This document shows positions 8,049 to 18,024 of a stretch of DNA of 64,000 nucleotides, piece by piece; positions within the stretch are counted from its first letter, which is position 1; each line of letters begins with the position of its first letter. The DNA is from Lachnospira sp. (GTDB lineage: Bacteria > Bacillota > Clostridia > Lachnospirales > Lachnospiraceae), in NCBI GenBank assembly GCA_015057605.1, contig SVDX01000004.1:1-64000 (forward strand). Reading direction: 5' to 3'. Both the position numbers and the translations under genes were made by a program. Under the pieces are notes generated by a model, which was given only the letters and a program-made list of their open reading frames with translations, made no database searches and was not told the origin of the DNA.

Positions 8049-8780
8049 TTTTACTATTTCCTTTTTTAAACGTTTTATGATTTTTTTCTCAAGTCTTGAA
8101 ATATAAGACTGAGATATGCCCAGCAAATCAGCAACCTCTTTTTGTGTCATTTCGTTTCCATCACTTCTACTTAATCCAAATCTTAAATCTACAATTACTC
8201 TTTCCCTTTCTGAAAGCTTTTCAATAGCTTTCTCTAAGAGCCCTTTTTCTACCTCGCTTTCTATATTTTTGTAAATGACGTCTTCCTCTGTTCCTAATAT
8301 ATCTGATAAAAGAAGCTCATTACCGTCCCAGTCAACGTTTAAAGGTTCATCAATAGATACCTCTAACTTCTTCTTGTTATTCTTTCTAAGATACATTAGA
8401 ATTTCATTTTCAATACATCTTGATGCATAAGTCGCCAGCTTTATATTTTTTTCTGGTGCATATGAATTTATTGATTTAATAAGACCTATCGTACCAATTG
8501 ATATAAGGTCCTCCACTCCTACTCCCGTATTATCGAATTTTTTAGCTATGTAAACTACAAGTCTCAAATTATGTTCAATTAACATTGATTTAGCATATGA
8601 ATCATTATCGCTCCCCAGCTTCGAAATCATTTCGCACTCAACACTACTTTCAAGAGGCGCCGGCAAAACATCAGTTCCACCTATATAATGAACATCTCCA
8701 TCTTTTGTAAGCATAACATTTTTAATTGTCGGCACTATCTTAAATCTAAATTTATTTGGCATTAATACTTTTATAGTCAT
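8040..8780 (-). CDS. RNA polymerase sigma-E factor (pro-sigma-E)
   Basis: Sigma-E, 246 residues, the early mother-cell sigma factor. A pro-sequence of about 30 residues (basic and hydrophobic, [17 protein letters not shown]) precedes [14 protein letters not shown], the conserved cleavage neighbourhood. Region 2 [29 protein letters not shown] and [18 protein letters not shown], and region 4 [18 protein letters not shown], are intact. It starts three bases after spoIIGA with GGAGG seven bases before the ATG, so protease and substrate are made together. Confidence 0.97.
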   Translation of the reverse strand: MTIKVLMPNKFRFKIVPTIKNVMLTKDGDVHYIGGTDVLPAPLESSVECEMISKLGSDNDSYAKSMLIEHNLRLVVYIAKKFDNTGVGVEDLISIGTIGLIKSINSYAPEKNIKLATYASRCIENEILMYLRKNNKKKLEVSIDEPLNVDWDGNELLLSDILGTEEDVIYKNIESEVEKGLLEKAIEKLSERERVIVDLRFGLSRSDGNEMTQKEVADLLGISQSYISRLEKKIIKRLKKEIVKLE

Positions 8781-8782
8781 TA

Positions 8783-9595
8783 CTATTCCTCCTGATTTTC
8801 ATCTGATATAACTGAATTTAATAGCATGGAATATACTCCATTTTTATTCAGGCTACCATCATAAATTGCCACTGCAGCCTTATTAATTATTACTCTTTCA
8901 TTTTCTTTATAGATACATATGTAATCAACATCAATAACTGGTAATATTCCGTGACTGTTTCCTAATGAATTGTATGCCACCAGTCTGTAATGCAAATCTA
9001 CCATATCCATATTTTTCTCAATTATCCTTTGTAGCTTATCCTTTTCAACTATGTTTACAGGTTTATTAAATAACGGATCTTTTAATGTGTTACCCGAATC
9101 ATACAAGGCCTTTACGCTTATTTTCGTTTTCCCCTTTACAATATCAACATCAAATACTTTCTTTCCATACATTGCATATTGCTCTATTACCCCTTTTACA
9201 ATAGCAAATATAAGTATTGATGCTAATACCATAAGCAATAGCCCAGACGTTGTGCTAATAACGGTTTCAAACACATAACCCGCATATGTGTAATAATATA
9301 GAAAATGTGCCATGCCTCCTACAGCAAATGTCACCACATATAACAAAATCATTGTTTTTAATATCTTCTTAAATTCGTATGTATAAGCTACGATTTTCAC
9401 CATAATAAATGTAATTACTATGTATGAAAAAAACATTTCTAAAGCTTTGTTTATTTTTAGCGTCATTATTATGCATACCCACATTGATCCCAAAAACGCC
9501 GAAAGAATTATTCTAAGTAAGGTGGTGTTAATTCTTAAGGTCTTTACTAAAAGTACCAATATAAAAATATCCATAAATACATTAACCAAAAACAA
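8783..9595 (-). CDS. SpoIIGA, pro-sigma-E processing protease
   Basis: SpoIIGA is a membrane aspartic protease that activates sigma-E at the septum after a SpoIIR signal. The N-terminal part has about five membrane segments; the C-terminal domain shows the active-site string [12 protein letters not shown]. The coordinates use the first ordinary start codon in frame, a TTG at 9595 with no ribosome site. The true N-terminus is probably longer: in-frame codons 9619-9596 encode AYILYLDV, matching the conserved SpoIIGA start, and an AGGAGG lies at 9635-9630. No ATG, GTG or TTG exists there in frame. The gene is second-to-none in its operon, directly before sigE, and is expressed from a Spo0A-type promoter. 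Confidence 0.88.
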   Translation of the reverse strand: MFLVNVFMDIFILVLLVKTLRINTTLLRIILSAFLGSMWVCIIMTLKINKALEMFFSYIVITFIMVKIVAYTYEFKKILKTMILLYVVTFAVGGMAHFLYYYTYAGYVFETVISTTSGLLLMVLASILIFAIVKGVIEQYAMYGKKVFDVDIVKGKTKISVKALYDSGNTLKDPLFNKPVNIVEKDKLQRIIEKNMDMVDLHYRLVAYNSLGNSHGILPVIDVDYICIYKENERVIINKAAVAIYDGSLNKNGVYSMLLNSVISDENQEE

Positions 9596-9652
9596 AACAT
9601 CTAAGTATAATATATACGCTTTGGCAGCACCTCCTTTTTCTTTGATAAGCTA

Positions 9653-9720
9653 ATTATAGAGGTAGCTATTTAAATAATTTGTCGAATCCACGTAGCAATA
9701 TCTTAAAAGTTTTCGACAAA
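9653..9720 (-). promoter_or_regulatory. Spo0A-dependent spoIIG promoter
   Basis: Two perfect 0A boxes, TTTGTCGAA, lie in opposite orientation at 9678-9686 (plus) and 9720-9712 (minus). On the minus strand the first overlaps a -35-like TCGACA (9685-9680) that is 21 bases from a consensus TATAAT (9658-9653). The Bacillus spoIIG promoter has the same unusual long spacer and overlapping 0A box. Confidence 0.8.
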
Positions 9721-9753
9721 ATACAACAACAGCGTATATTCCTTTTAATGCAT

Positions 9754-9781
9754 AAAAAAAGAGTTCGCTTAAAGCGAACTC
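9754..9781 (-). terminator. Terminator of the mraZ-ftsZ operon
   Basis: Minus strand: GAGTTCGCT and AGCGAACTC pair around TTA, followed by seven T. It lies 11 bases after the ftsZ stop. Confidence 0.93.
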
Positions 9782-9792
9782 TAATATATGTT

Positions 9793-10956
9793 CTATTTAC
9801 GATTTTTCTGTAAAAATACCGGAATCTGTAAATCCTTCTCAACAACATTTCTCTTAACTGGAGGTGTTGCTGTTCTCTCTACTGTTGGTTGTTCAACTGG
9901 TTGTGCAGGAGCCATCGCAGTCTTAGGTGTTGGTTGCATACCTGGATGGAAAGTTGGTGATACGAAACCTCTTGTCATAACTGACATTGAAGGAATCTTA
10001 TTGTCACCATTCTCAAGACCTGTAGCAATAACTGTGATTGTTGCTTCGTCCTGAACTGTCTCATCATATCTTGCACCAAAGATAATATTAGCTGTATCAC
10101 CAGCAAGATCTTGAACATAGCTTGCTGCTTCATTAGCTTCCATAAGACCTATATCACCAGAAATGTTGATAATTACATGTGAAGCACCTGTAATAGTAGT
10201 CTCAAGCAATGGACTTGAAACTGCCATCTTAACAGCATCAATAGCCTTATCATCACCCTTAGCAGTACCGATACCAATATGAGCAATGCCCTTATTGTTC
10301 ATTACTGTCTTAACGTCTGCGAAGTCTAAGTTAATTAATGCAGGGACATTAATTAAATCTGTAATACCTTGTACCGCCTGTTGAAGTACCTCATCAGCCT
10401 TCTTAAATGCATCCGGCATAGATGTTCTTCTATCAACTATCTCTAATAATTTATCGTTAGGAATTACAATTAATGTATCAACATTCTCTTTTAATTTTTC
10501 AATACCTGCTAAAGCATTATTCATACGTGCCTTAGCTTCAAATCTGAAAGGCTTGGTAACTATACCTACTGTAAGAATACCCATATCCTTAGCTACTTTA
10601 GCTACAACAGGAGCAGCACCTGTACCTGTACCGCCACCCATACCGCAGGTTACAAATACCATATCCGCACCCTTGATAGCCTGTGATAATTCATCAATGC
10701 TTTCCTCAGCAGCCTTCTCACCAACCTCTGGCTGTGCTCCAGCGCCAAGTCCTTTTGTTAACTTCTCACCTATCTGTAATGCTGTAGGTGCTTTACAATA
10801 TTTTAATGCTTGCTTATCTGTATTAATCCCGATGAATTCTACTCCACCGATATTCTCTGTTACCATTCTGTTAACTGCGTTGTTACCTGCTCCGCCAACA
10901 CCAACTACTACTATCTTAGCTGCTGCTTCGGATTCATTAGTCTTTATCTCTAACAA
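9793..10956 (-). CDS. Cell division protein FtsZ
   Basis: The tubulin-like GTPase that forms the division ring, 387 residues. The N-terminal GTP site has [15 protein letters not shown], the tubulin signature is [12 protein letters not shown], and the T7 loop is intact. A proline-rich linker ends in the conserved tail DLQIPVFL that binds FtsA, SepF and other partners. The start codon is TTG at 10956, eight bases after GGGAGG; no ATG is near. No ftsA lies upstream, so SepF or another anchor must be encoded elsewhere. It is the last gene of the cluster, followed by a terminator. Confidence 0.98.
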   Translation of the reverse strand: MLEIKTNESEAAAKIVVVGVGGAGNNAVNRMVTENIGGVEFIGINTDKQALKYCKAPTALQIGEKLTKGLGAGAQPEVGEKAAEESIDELSQAIKGADMVFVTCGMGGGTGTGAAPVVAKVAKDMGILTVGIVTKPFRFEAKARMNNALAGIEKLKENVDTLIVIPNDKLLEIVDRRTSMPDAFKKADEVLQQAVQGITDLINVPALINLDFADVKTVMNNKGIAHIGIGTAKGDDKAIDAVKMAVSSPLLETTITGASHVIINISGDIGLMEANEAASYVQDLAGDTANIIFGARYDETVQDEATITVIATGLENGDNKIPSMSVMTRGFVSPTFHPGMQPTPKTAMAPAQPVEQPTVERTATPPVKRNVVEKDLQIPVFLQKNRK

Positions 10957-11052
10957 GGTTAGTACCTCCCTTTTCTCTTATCATTCTATTATATAATAGC
11001 CTTTATCTACTAAAATATCAATATATTTTTTATGTTTTTTTTAATTTTAACA

Positions 11053-11802
11053 CTAATCTGGTTTGAAAATAATATTACCAGCATCACCATTACAATTTTT
11101 CAAATCTAATTCGCCTTTGAGATTATACACTTTATCATATAACTGACTTAATTCAAAGATTTTTTCTTCGATATATTCTCTTTCTCCAAGCAAAACGCGA
11201 ATATCATTGATATACAAAATTGCATTTGCCTCAAAGTCAAATTCAAGCTTTGTTAGCGTTATATTATATTTATCCAGTAATTGTTTTATCTTTGTAATAT
11301 CTGCAAATACTCCGTCAATATCCGTCTCTATTTTATTGTGAAGTGTTATGCTGTCATTTCCAATTCCAACTATTTGCGGAATTCCTTCTAATTGTTCTGT
11401 TGAACTTTCTACAACTATTCCATCTTTGTCAAAATACATATGATTATTCATAACCTTGACATAGCCCATAATTTTCTTTTCATATACAGTTATTGTAACC
11501 TTATTAGGCCACTTAATTTTAAGCTTATAGGTCTCAACATAAGGAATTATCTTCTTATCCTTATATTTATCTGCAAAAAATAATTCTATTGTATTAACCT
11601 CTTTTGCATCCTTAAACATATAATGTTTAAATTCTTCAACTGTATTAAAGTTGTTGCCCGTAACACTTATGCCTTCAATCTTTGCCACAAATACCTGCTT
11701 ATATAAATACACACATACAACTACAAATATCAAAATACCAAGCAATGCGTATATAGGCTTTTTATTTATTTGTTTTTTTCTCTTTCTTTTCGGTGTTGCC
11801 AT
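11053..11802 (-). CDS. Cell division protein FtsQ/DivIB
   Basis: A 249-residue bitopic membrane protein: a basic N-terminus (KRKRKKQINKK), one membrane helix at about 17-37, then a POTRA domain (VAKIEGISVTGNNFNT) and beta domain outside. It belongs to the FtsQ-FtsB-FtsL subcomplex that activates septal wall synthesis. Its ribosome site AAGGAG overlaps the ftsW stop. It sits between ftsW and ftsZ as in many Firmicutes. Confidence 0.9.
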   Translation of the reverse strand: MATPKRKRKKQINKKPIYALLGILIFVVVCVYLYKQVFVAKIEGISVTGNNFNTVEEFKHYMFKDAKEVNTIELFFADKYKDKKIIPYVETYKLKIKWPNKVTITVYEKKIMGYVKVMNNHMYFDKDGIVVESSTEQLEGIPQIVGIGNDSITLHNKIETDIDGVFADITKIKQLLDKYNITLTKLEFDFEANAILYINDIRVLLGEREYIEEKIFELSQLYDKVYNLKGELDLKNCNGDAGNIIFKPD

Positions 11803-11808
11803 ATATCG

Positions 11809-12972
11809 TTACTCCTTATATTCACACTGTGAGGATACATTTAACACAATTCCCATTTCTGCTAATAAAAATACTATTGAGGTTCCGCCATAACTAATAA
11901 ATGGCAAGGTAATGCCTGTATTTGGTATTGTGTTGGTAACAACCGCAACATTTAAAATAACTTGTATTGCAATATGTGCAAATACACCAACTGCTATCAT
12001 ACTTCCAAACAAATCCTTAGCGTGTATGGCAATGTTAACAAGTCTCCATAAAAGCATGACAAACAATATAAGTATGGCTGTCGCACCAAACAATCCTAAC
12101 TCTTCACATATAATTGAGAAAATCATATCATTTTGTGCTTCAGGAATAAAGCCAAGCTTTTGGATACTTTTGCCAAGTCCCTTTCCAAAAAGACCACCAG
12201 AGCCTATCGCATAAAGACCCTGCATAACCTGATAGCCACCTTCACTTGCATATTGTTCCGGATTTAACCATACTAAAATTCTTCTTATTCTGAAGCTTTC
12301 AGAGGTGTTCATATTTCTAATTGACACAACAAACACACTTACCAGCGCTACTAAGGTTCCAGCGGCTGCTACAAAAGGCGTATATTTTTTATTAGCCACA
12401 AAGCACATAACTGCAGCTATACCAAATACTATAATTGCTGTACTAAGATTGTCATTTACTGCCCAGATAAGTATTGATACAAATGCTGTAAATGCCAAAA
12501 TAACAAACATAGTTCTTATATAATTGACATTTTTCTTTAAATAACAAATAAACCACGCTATTACAATTATCATTGCCAGCTTAACAAATTCTGCTGGCTG
12601 AATCTGCAATGGTCCTAACACTATCCAACGTCTTGCGTTATTAACAGTCTTTCCTAGTCCAGGAATCATAACAGATAAAACCGCTATTACTGATGCAATA
12701 TACCATAGCCACTTAAATCTAAACCAAAAATGATAATCAATCTTAACAGTAAAAAACAATCCTACTAAAGCTACTGCAAGCGCTATCAAAAGCTTTTTAA
12801 CATAGTAAAAGGAATCACCATATTCAAGTTGCGAAGTATATGAACTTGTACTGTATAGCATAACAAAGCCTATACCGATAAGGATTACAATAATCAAAAG
12901 TAATGCATAATCAAAGTTTTCTTTAGCTTTATTCTTTCTTTTGATTTTTTCCCTTTTTTCTTTATCAACCAT
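11809..12972 (-). CDS. SEDS glycosyltransferase FtsW (or SpoVE)
   Basis: A SEDS-family peptidoglycan polymerase of 387 residues with about ten membrane segments. Family blocks seen are NNARRWIVLGPLQIQPAEFVK, GYQVMQGLYAIGSGGLFGKGLG, FIPEAQNDMIFSIICEELG, and GITLPFISYGGTS at the end. It works with a class B PBP, two of which are encoded just upstream. In spore formers the same position can hold SpoVE; sequence alone does not separate the two. Confidence 0.95.
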   Translation of the reverse strand: MVDKEKREKIKRKNKAKENFDYALLLIIVILIGIGFVMLYSTSSYTSQLEYGDSFYYVKKLLIALAVALVGLFFTVKIDYHFWFRFKWLWYIASVIAVLSVMIPGLGKTVNNARRWIVLGPLQIQPAEFVKLAMIIVIAWFICYLKKNVNYIRTMFVILAFTAFVSILIWAVNDNLSTAIIVFGIAAVMCFVANKKYTPFVAAAGTLVALVSVFVVSIRNMNTSESFRIRRILVWLNPEQYASEGGYQVMQGLYAIGSGGLFGKGLGKSIQKLGFIPEAQNDMIFSIICEELGLFGATAILILFVMLLWRLVNIAIHAKDLFGSMIAVGVFAHIAIQVILNVAVVTNTIPNTGITLPFISYGGTSIVFLLAEMGIVLNVSSQCEYKE

Positions 12973-12986
12973 TTAATTCACCTATC

Positions 12987-14348
12987 TTATAAGGATTTTA
13001 CATATTCTTTAAATAACTGTCCTCTTTGTTCGTAGCTTTTAAACATATCCCAGCTTGCGCAAGCAGGCGAAAGCAATACAGCATAACCTTCTTTTGCATT
13101 TTGTGCTGAATATTCTACAGCTTCCTTTAAATCCTTAACTATAACTACATTATTAAAATTATATTTAAGTGCAGTCTCTTTAATTTGCTCTGCTGTCTCT
13201 CCAATAAGTACTAAAAGTTTTACCGTATCCTTAAATGCTTTTACATAATCATCAAATGGAAGCTTTTTGTCATAGCCGCCACCAATAAGTATTGTTGGGC
13301 GTGTCATTGCCTCAATAGCCTTAACCGCCGCATCCGGATTAGTACCCTTTGAATCGTTGTAATATATAACATCCTTTTTTGTTGCCACATATTCAATTCT
13401 ATGTTCAACACCTTCAAATGCTTTTACAACATCACTAATAATTTCAAATGGAACGCCCATATTATATGCTATAGCAACCGCCGCCATAACATTTTCATAA
13501 TTATGTACACCAATAATCTTAAGTTCATCTACATTACAAATGTGATATTCCTTAACCCCATCAGTATATTTAATATCCTTGCCCTGCATAAATGCACCAA
13601 CATTAGGCTTTTCCTTTCTTGAGAAAAATACAACACTTGCTTTAGTTTGCTTAGCAAATTCCTTTAACATTTCATCATCATAATTAAGTACGCATATCTC
13701 ATCCTTGCTCTGCTTATTGGTAATAAGACCCTTTGTATACGCATAATTTTCTAATGTTTTATGTCTATTTAAATGATCTGGTGTAATGTTAAGTATCGCA
13801 CTTACCTTAGCCTTAAATTCATAAACTGTTTCAAGCTGGAAGCTACTAATCTCTGCAACTGTTATTGAATCTTCGCTTGTCTTTAAAACCTCTTTTGTAT
13901 ATGAGTTACCAATATTGCCTACAACAAATGTTTTTTCATTATAAGCTTTTATAATTTCTCCGACCAAGGAGGTTGTTGTTGTTTTGCCATTAGTTCCAGT
14001 TATAGCCGCCACTTTACCTTTTTCAAAGCGATATGCTAACTCAATTTCGCCCCATACTGGTATGTTCTCTTCCTTAAAACGCTCTACTAATGGTGAATCA
14101 ATTGGAACGCCCGGACTTATTACTAATAAATCTGTTTCCTTAATTCTTGCCTCATCAAGTTTTCCAATTAAAATCTCTATTCTGTCATCATTATCAAGCT
14201 TTTCTCTAACTGTATTGTATTCAAGTTTTTCATTTTCATCATATATACAAACCTTAGCCTTTGCCTCTGCTAATAGCTTAGCTGCGCCAATTCCGCTTAT
14301 ACCGGTACCTACTACTATTACATTTTTTAAAACTAAATCCGTGTTCAT
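12987..14348 (-). CDS. UDP-N-acetylmuramoylalanine-D-glutamate ligase
   Basis: MurD, 453 residues, adds D-Glu to UDP-MurNAc-Ala in the cytoplasm. An N-terminal Rossmann-like domain starts VVGTGISGIGAAKLLAEA; the ATP loop is AITGTNGKTTTTSL; the Mur-ligase motifs ITPDHLNRH and YYNDSKGTNPDA follow. GGAG lies ahead of the ATG. In related clusters murD follows mraY; here it directly follows a PBP gene and no mraY is present. Confidence 0.97.
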   Translation of the reverse strand: MNTDLVLKNVIVVGTGISGIGAAKLLAEAKAKVCIYDENEKLEYNTVREKLDNDDRIEILIGKLDEARIKETDLLVISPGVPIDSPLVERFKEENIPVWGEIELAYRFEKGKVAAITGTNGKTTTTSLVGEIIKAYNEKTFVVGNIGNSYTKEVLKTSEDSITVAEISSFQLETVYEFKAKVSAILNITPDHLNRHKTLENYAYTKGLITNKQSKDEICVLNYDDEMLKEFAKQTKASVVFFSRKEKPNVGAFMQGKDIKYTDGVKEYHICNVDELKIIGVHNYENVMAAVAIAYNMGVPFEIISDVVKAFEGVEHRIEYVATKKDVIYYNDSKGTNPDAAVKAIEAMTRPTILIGGGYDKKLPFDDYVKAFKDTVKLLVLIGETAEQIKETALKYNFNNVVIVKDLKEAVEYSAQNAKEGYAVLLSPACASWDMFKSYEQRGQLFKEYVKSL

Positions 14349-14403
14349 ATTTTATCTCCAATCTGAAGTTTCATTTAACCTTATAATTATATCATACTAT
14401 ATG

Positions 14404-16101
14404 TTATTTTTCTATCTCTAAATAAGGTAAAATATTATCAAATAATTCACCTATTACAGGTGCCGCAATCGTACCTCCATAGTACACTCCTTGCGGTTCA
14501 TCTATTATGCACATAGCAATCACTTGAGGATTATTAGCCGGTGCAAATCCAATAAATGAAGCAATATATTTACCATTACCTCTTGGAAGCTTTTCTGAGG
14601 TTGCAGTCTTTCCACCTATACTATAGCCTTCAACCTGCGCAAGTTTACCACCGCCTTCACTTACTACTGATTCAAGTAAGCTTCTCATTGTAGCACTTGT
14701 TTCTTCGCTAATACTACTGTCCTTGGTGTTATATAAAAATGTTTTTTCTCCTGAACTAATTGCAAAATGTGGTGTTACTATTTTGCCACCATTAATTATA
14801 GATGCTGTTGTTCTAAGCATTTGTATCGGAGTTATCTGAAAAGACTGACCAAAGGATACCGTTGCAAGCTCCACCTGTCCTACATTTTTCTTATTATGCA
14901 TAATTGTGGCCGCTTCTCCTGGAAGATCAATCCCTGTTTTTCCGTTAATTCCCATAGTATCAAAATATTCAAAAAATCTGTCCGTTCCAACTCTGAGGCC
15001 CCACTCAATAAATGCTGGATTACAGGAATTCATCAGGGTTTGCGCAAATGTCTGTGTACCATGTCCTTGTGTTTTATGACATCTTATTCTTCTATCTTCA
15101 ACCATCTTATATCCCGGACAAGTATAAGAATTATCTAACGAAACTATATTTTCTTCAAGGCCAATACTGGCTGTAATCATTTTAAAGGTTGAACCTGGCT
15201 CATATGTATCATTTACACAGGTATTACGCCACATATTGTTTAGTAGCGCATATTTTTCTGTTTCATTATTAAAAATGCTACCTTCAGGTAATGTAAATGG
15301 ATCATTTAAATTGTACTCAGGCACATTTGCCATTGCATATATTTCTCCATTATTAGGATTCATAACTATTATTGAAACAGCCTTTGCCTGCTTTTTCTCA
15401 AGTGTTGTATAGGCAAGCTGCTGTGCATAGGTTTGTATATTATAATCAATGCTTATATATAAATCATCGCCTGCTTCAGGCTCAATTCGATTTTCACGTG
15501 AAAAATCGAGTTCAATACCACGAGAATCTGTAAGAGTAAGTATTTTGCCTGCCTCTCCGCTTAAATACTCTTCATATTTTACCTCAAGCCCTAATATTCC
15601 CTGATTATCGCCTCCGGTAAAGCCTAAGACCTTTGATGCGAGCTCGTCATATACATAATATCTTTTATAATCCTCATCAACCTTAACACCAGCTAAATTA
15701 TATGCTCTTATTGCATCGCCTATTTCTTTGCTGACATTTGACTTAATCTTTTCAATTGAGCTTACACGTTCTACTTTTTTCCTTACCGCATCTTCTGTCA
15801 TAGAAAGTTCCTTTGCCAAAACTCTCACAACCTCGTTAGCATCTGTAATCTGACTATGTATAACCGAAATAGTACACACGGTTTTATTATCCGCAAGAAC
15901 CACTCCATTGCGGTCTAAAATTCTACCTCTTGCTGCCTTAATTACACGTTCTCTTTCATGCAAATCCTTTGCTTTTTGGCTGTAATAATCAGCCCTAAAT
16001 ATCATAAGATATCCTAATCTTACTATCAAAATAACAAATATCAGTGTAAATGTAATCATTAACACTAATATTTTCTTTTTCTGATATATTTTTTGTTCCA
16101 T
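14404..16101 (-). CDS. Class B penicillin-binding protein with KTA in place of KTG
   Basis: A 565-residue PBP: short cytoplasmic tail, one membrane helix at about 11-34, dimerisation domain (GRILDRNG), transpeptidase domain. Active-site motifs are S304-T-F-K307 and S359-C-N361; the third motif, normally KTG, reads K498-T-A500 (GGKTATSEK). It presumably crosslinks wall as FtsI or, in sporulation, SpoVD. No PASTA domain. It is the second of two adjacent PBP genes, 63 bases after the first. The KTA form may change beta-lactam affinity or partner the first PBP; activity is not proven. Confidence 0.9.
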   Translation of the reverse strand: MEQKIYQKKKILVLMITFTLIFVILIVRLGYLMIFRADYYSQKAKDLHERERVIKAARGRILDRNGVVLADNKTVCTISVIHSQITDANEVVRVLAKELSMTEDAVRKKVERVSSIEKIKSNVSKEIGDAIRAYNLAGVKVDEDYKRYYVYDELASKVLGFTGGDNQGILGLEVKYEEYLSGEAGKILTLTDSRGIELDFSRENRIEPEAGDDLYISIDYNIQTYAQQLAYTTLEKKQAKAVSIIVMNPNNGEIYAMANVPEYNLNDPFTLPEGSIFNNETEKYALLNNMWRNTCVNDTYEPGSTFKMITASIGLEENIVSLDNSYTCPGYKMVEDRRIRCHKTQGHGTQTFAQTLMNSCNPAFIEWGLRVGTDRFFEYFDTMGINGKTGIDLPGEAATIMHNKKNVGQVELATVSFGQSFQITPIQMLRTTASIINGGKIVTPHFAISSGEKTFLYNTKDSSISEETSATMRSLLESVVSEGGGKLAQVEGYSIGGKTATSEKLPRGNGKYIASFIGFAPANNPQVIAMCIIDEPQGVYYGGTIAAPVIGELFDNILPYLEIEK

Positions 16102-16164
16102 TTACATCAACCTACAAAAAGCCATTAATAAAATTTATTAACAGCTTTGTAAGTATATACCTTT

Positions 16165-18009
16165 TTATTCAAAAACCGTACCATTATCAATTGAATCGTT
16201 TGTACCTTCTTCTATTACATCTTCTTCTACAGAATCCGGTAAAATGTTTAAATACGGTAATAATTCAACAAATATATTGTGAGCAATAAGCTGTGCGTGT
16301 GATGATGAATCAGCATTTTCTGCATTAGCCTCATCAACAATAACATAAACAACTACCTGTGGGTCTTCAATCGGAGCGGCTCCTAAAAATGAAACAAGAT
16401 ACTTCTTATCCTCTCTTGGAAGCTTTTCTGCAGTACCTGTTTTTCCACCAATGGAATATCCATTAACTCCAGCTGTTTTTGCAGTACCTGACTCCACTGT
16501 CGCCTTAAGATATTCTCTTAAAGCTTCTGATGTTGATTTTGTAATTGTTTGCTTTACAAGTATTGGTGAGTTATTATACACAACCTCTCCATTAGCAGTT
16601 GTAATGCTCTTTAATAATTGTGGCTGATAATAATTACCGCCATTTACTAACGAAGAAAAGCCACTAACTACCTGTATCATAGTAACATTCATATTCTGTC
16701 CAAATGAGTTAGTTGCCGCATCAAGCTCAGTCATATTTGTATATAAAAGACCAATTTCTTCACCTGGCAAATCAATACCTGTTTTATATCCAAAATTATA
16801 AATATTTTGATACTTTTGCATCAGCGAAGTACCCATAATACTTGTAATTTGCATCATTGCATCATTACATGAATACATAACTGCTTCCTTTAGAGTAAGC
16901 ATACCATGTCCACTTCTTTTATGACAGTGTATCTTGCTATTTTTAATAAGTTCGTGTCCATCACAATTACATTTGTAAGCCGTTGTAATTACTCCCTCTT
17001 CTAAGGCTGTTGCAACTGTAAATGGTTTGATTACCGAGCCTGGCTCATAGGTTTCTGCTATACAGTAATTTTTCCATAAAGCATAATACTTTTCAAGCTT
17101 AGTTGCATCATCCATTGCAGCTATTTCTTCTGGTGTATAAAATGCTGACAAATCTCTTGGATTATTCAAATCATAAAATGGATATGATGCCATTCCTAAT
17201 ATCTCACCTGTTTTAGGATTTTGAATTATTACTGCACTATTCTTTGAACCAACTTCTTCGTTATACTGTTTTAAACATTTTTCAATAATTGTCTGAACAG
17301 TATAATCAATAGTTGTCACAACATTATTACCATCTATCGGATTCTTTGAGTTTGTCTCTAAATTAAGAGAATCATTAAGATATCCGTATCTTATGCCATC
17401 TGTGCCCGACAATTGATCATTGTAATACATTTCCAAGCCTAAACTACCGCTACCGTCAATTGTAAATCCAATAACATCACTGGCCAAGGATGAAAATGGA
17501 TATTGTCTTACATATTCTTCCTCAAAATAAATACCTTTAATCTTATCATTTTCTACGGTTTCAATTAGCTCAGACACCTCAGAATAGCTCAAATATCTTT
17601 TAAATCTTTGATATTTGCTTGTAGTATCCTTATCAAGTGCTGCATTTATCTCGTCTGCAGTAACATCAAGATACTTAGTAAGCGTATCTATTACTGTCTT
17701 TCTTCTCTTTTCGTTATAGGTTATTTCACTTGCATCAAGAACTAAATGATATTTTTTCTCACTATAGGCCAAAACAGTACCAGACCTATCCAAAATACTG
17801 CCACGCATATATGGTATAACAGTAGTTGAATAAGCCTGATGACCCAAAACTATTTTTCTATATTTAGAGCCATCTTTATAATTAATCACTGCTATTCTAA
17901 CTATAAGTCCAATCACTATAAGTGCTATCAGCAAAAACATTATTATAAGTTTTCGCTTCATACTTATAAAGAAAACTCCGTATTTGTTCTTTTTCTTCTT
18001 TGTAGCCAT
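16165..18009 (-). CDS. Class B penicillin-binding protein (FtsI/SpoVD type)
   Basis: A 614-residue class B PBP with a basic cytoplasmic tail, one membrane helix at about 20-42, a dimerisation domain with GSILDRSG, and a transpeptidase domain with all motifs intact: S325-V-I-K328, S380-C-N382, K523-T-G525. No PASTA repeat; the C-terminus is acidic. The frame opens with a GTG at 18018, but the ATG at 18009 follows GGGTG at six bases and gives the normal N-terminus. The position after ftsL is that of ftsI or pbpB. Which of the two PBPs serves division and which the spore cortex cannot be told here. Confidence 0.92.
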   Translation of the reverse strand: MATKKKKNKYGVFFISMKRKLIIMFLLIALIVIGLIVRIAVINYKDGSKYRKIVLGHQAYSTTVIPYMRGSILDRSGTVLAYSEKKYHLVLDASEITYNEKRRKTVIDTLTKYLDVTADEINAALDKDTTSKYQRFKRYLSYSEVSELIETVENDKIKGIYFEEEYVRQYPFSSLASDVIGFTIDGSGSLGLEMYYNDQLSGTDGIRYGYLNDSLNLETNSKNPIDGNNVVTTIDYTVQTIIEKCLKQYNEEVGSKNSAVIIQNPKTGEILGMASYPFYDLNNPRDLSAFYTPEEIAAMDDATKLEKYYALWKNYCIAETYEPGSVIKPFTVATALEEGVITTAYKCNCDGHELIKNSKIHCHKRSGHGMLTLKEAVMYSCNDAMMQITSIMGTSLMQKYQNIYNFGYKTGIDLPGEEIGLLYTNMTELDAATNSFGQNMNVTMIQVVSGFSSLVNGGNYYQPQLLKSITTANGEVVYNNSPILVKQTITKSTSEALREYLKATVESGTAKTAGVNGYSIGGKTGTAEKLPREDKKYLVSFLGAAPIEDPQVVVYVIVDEANAENADSSSHAQLIAHNIFVELLPYLNILPDSVEEDVIEEGTNDSIDNGTVFE

Positions 18010-18024
18010 TAAAGACACCCGCTT

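Noticed and set aside
9600..9630. GTG-started nine-codon frame after the spoIIGA ribosome site
   Set aside because: It is out of frame with SpoIIGA and its GTG is inside the AGGAGG-GTG string, too close for initiation.
10553..10996. Plus-strand frame opposite ftsZ
   Set aside because: Pro/Ala-rich shadow of ftsZ codons with no start signal.
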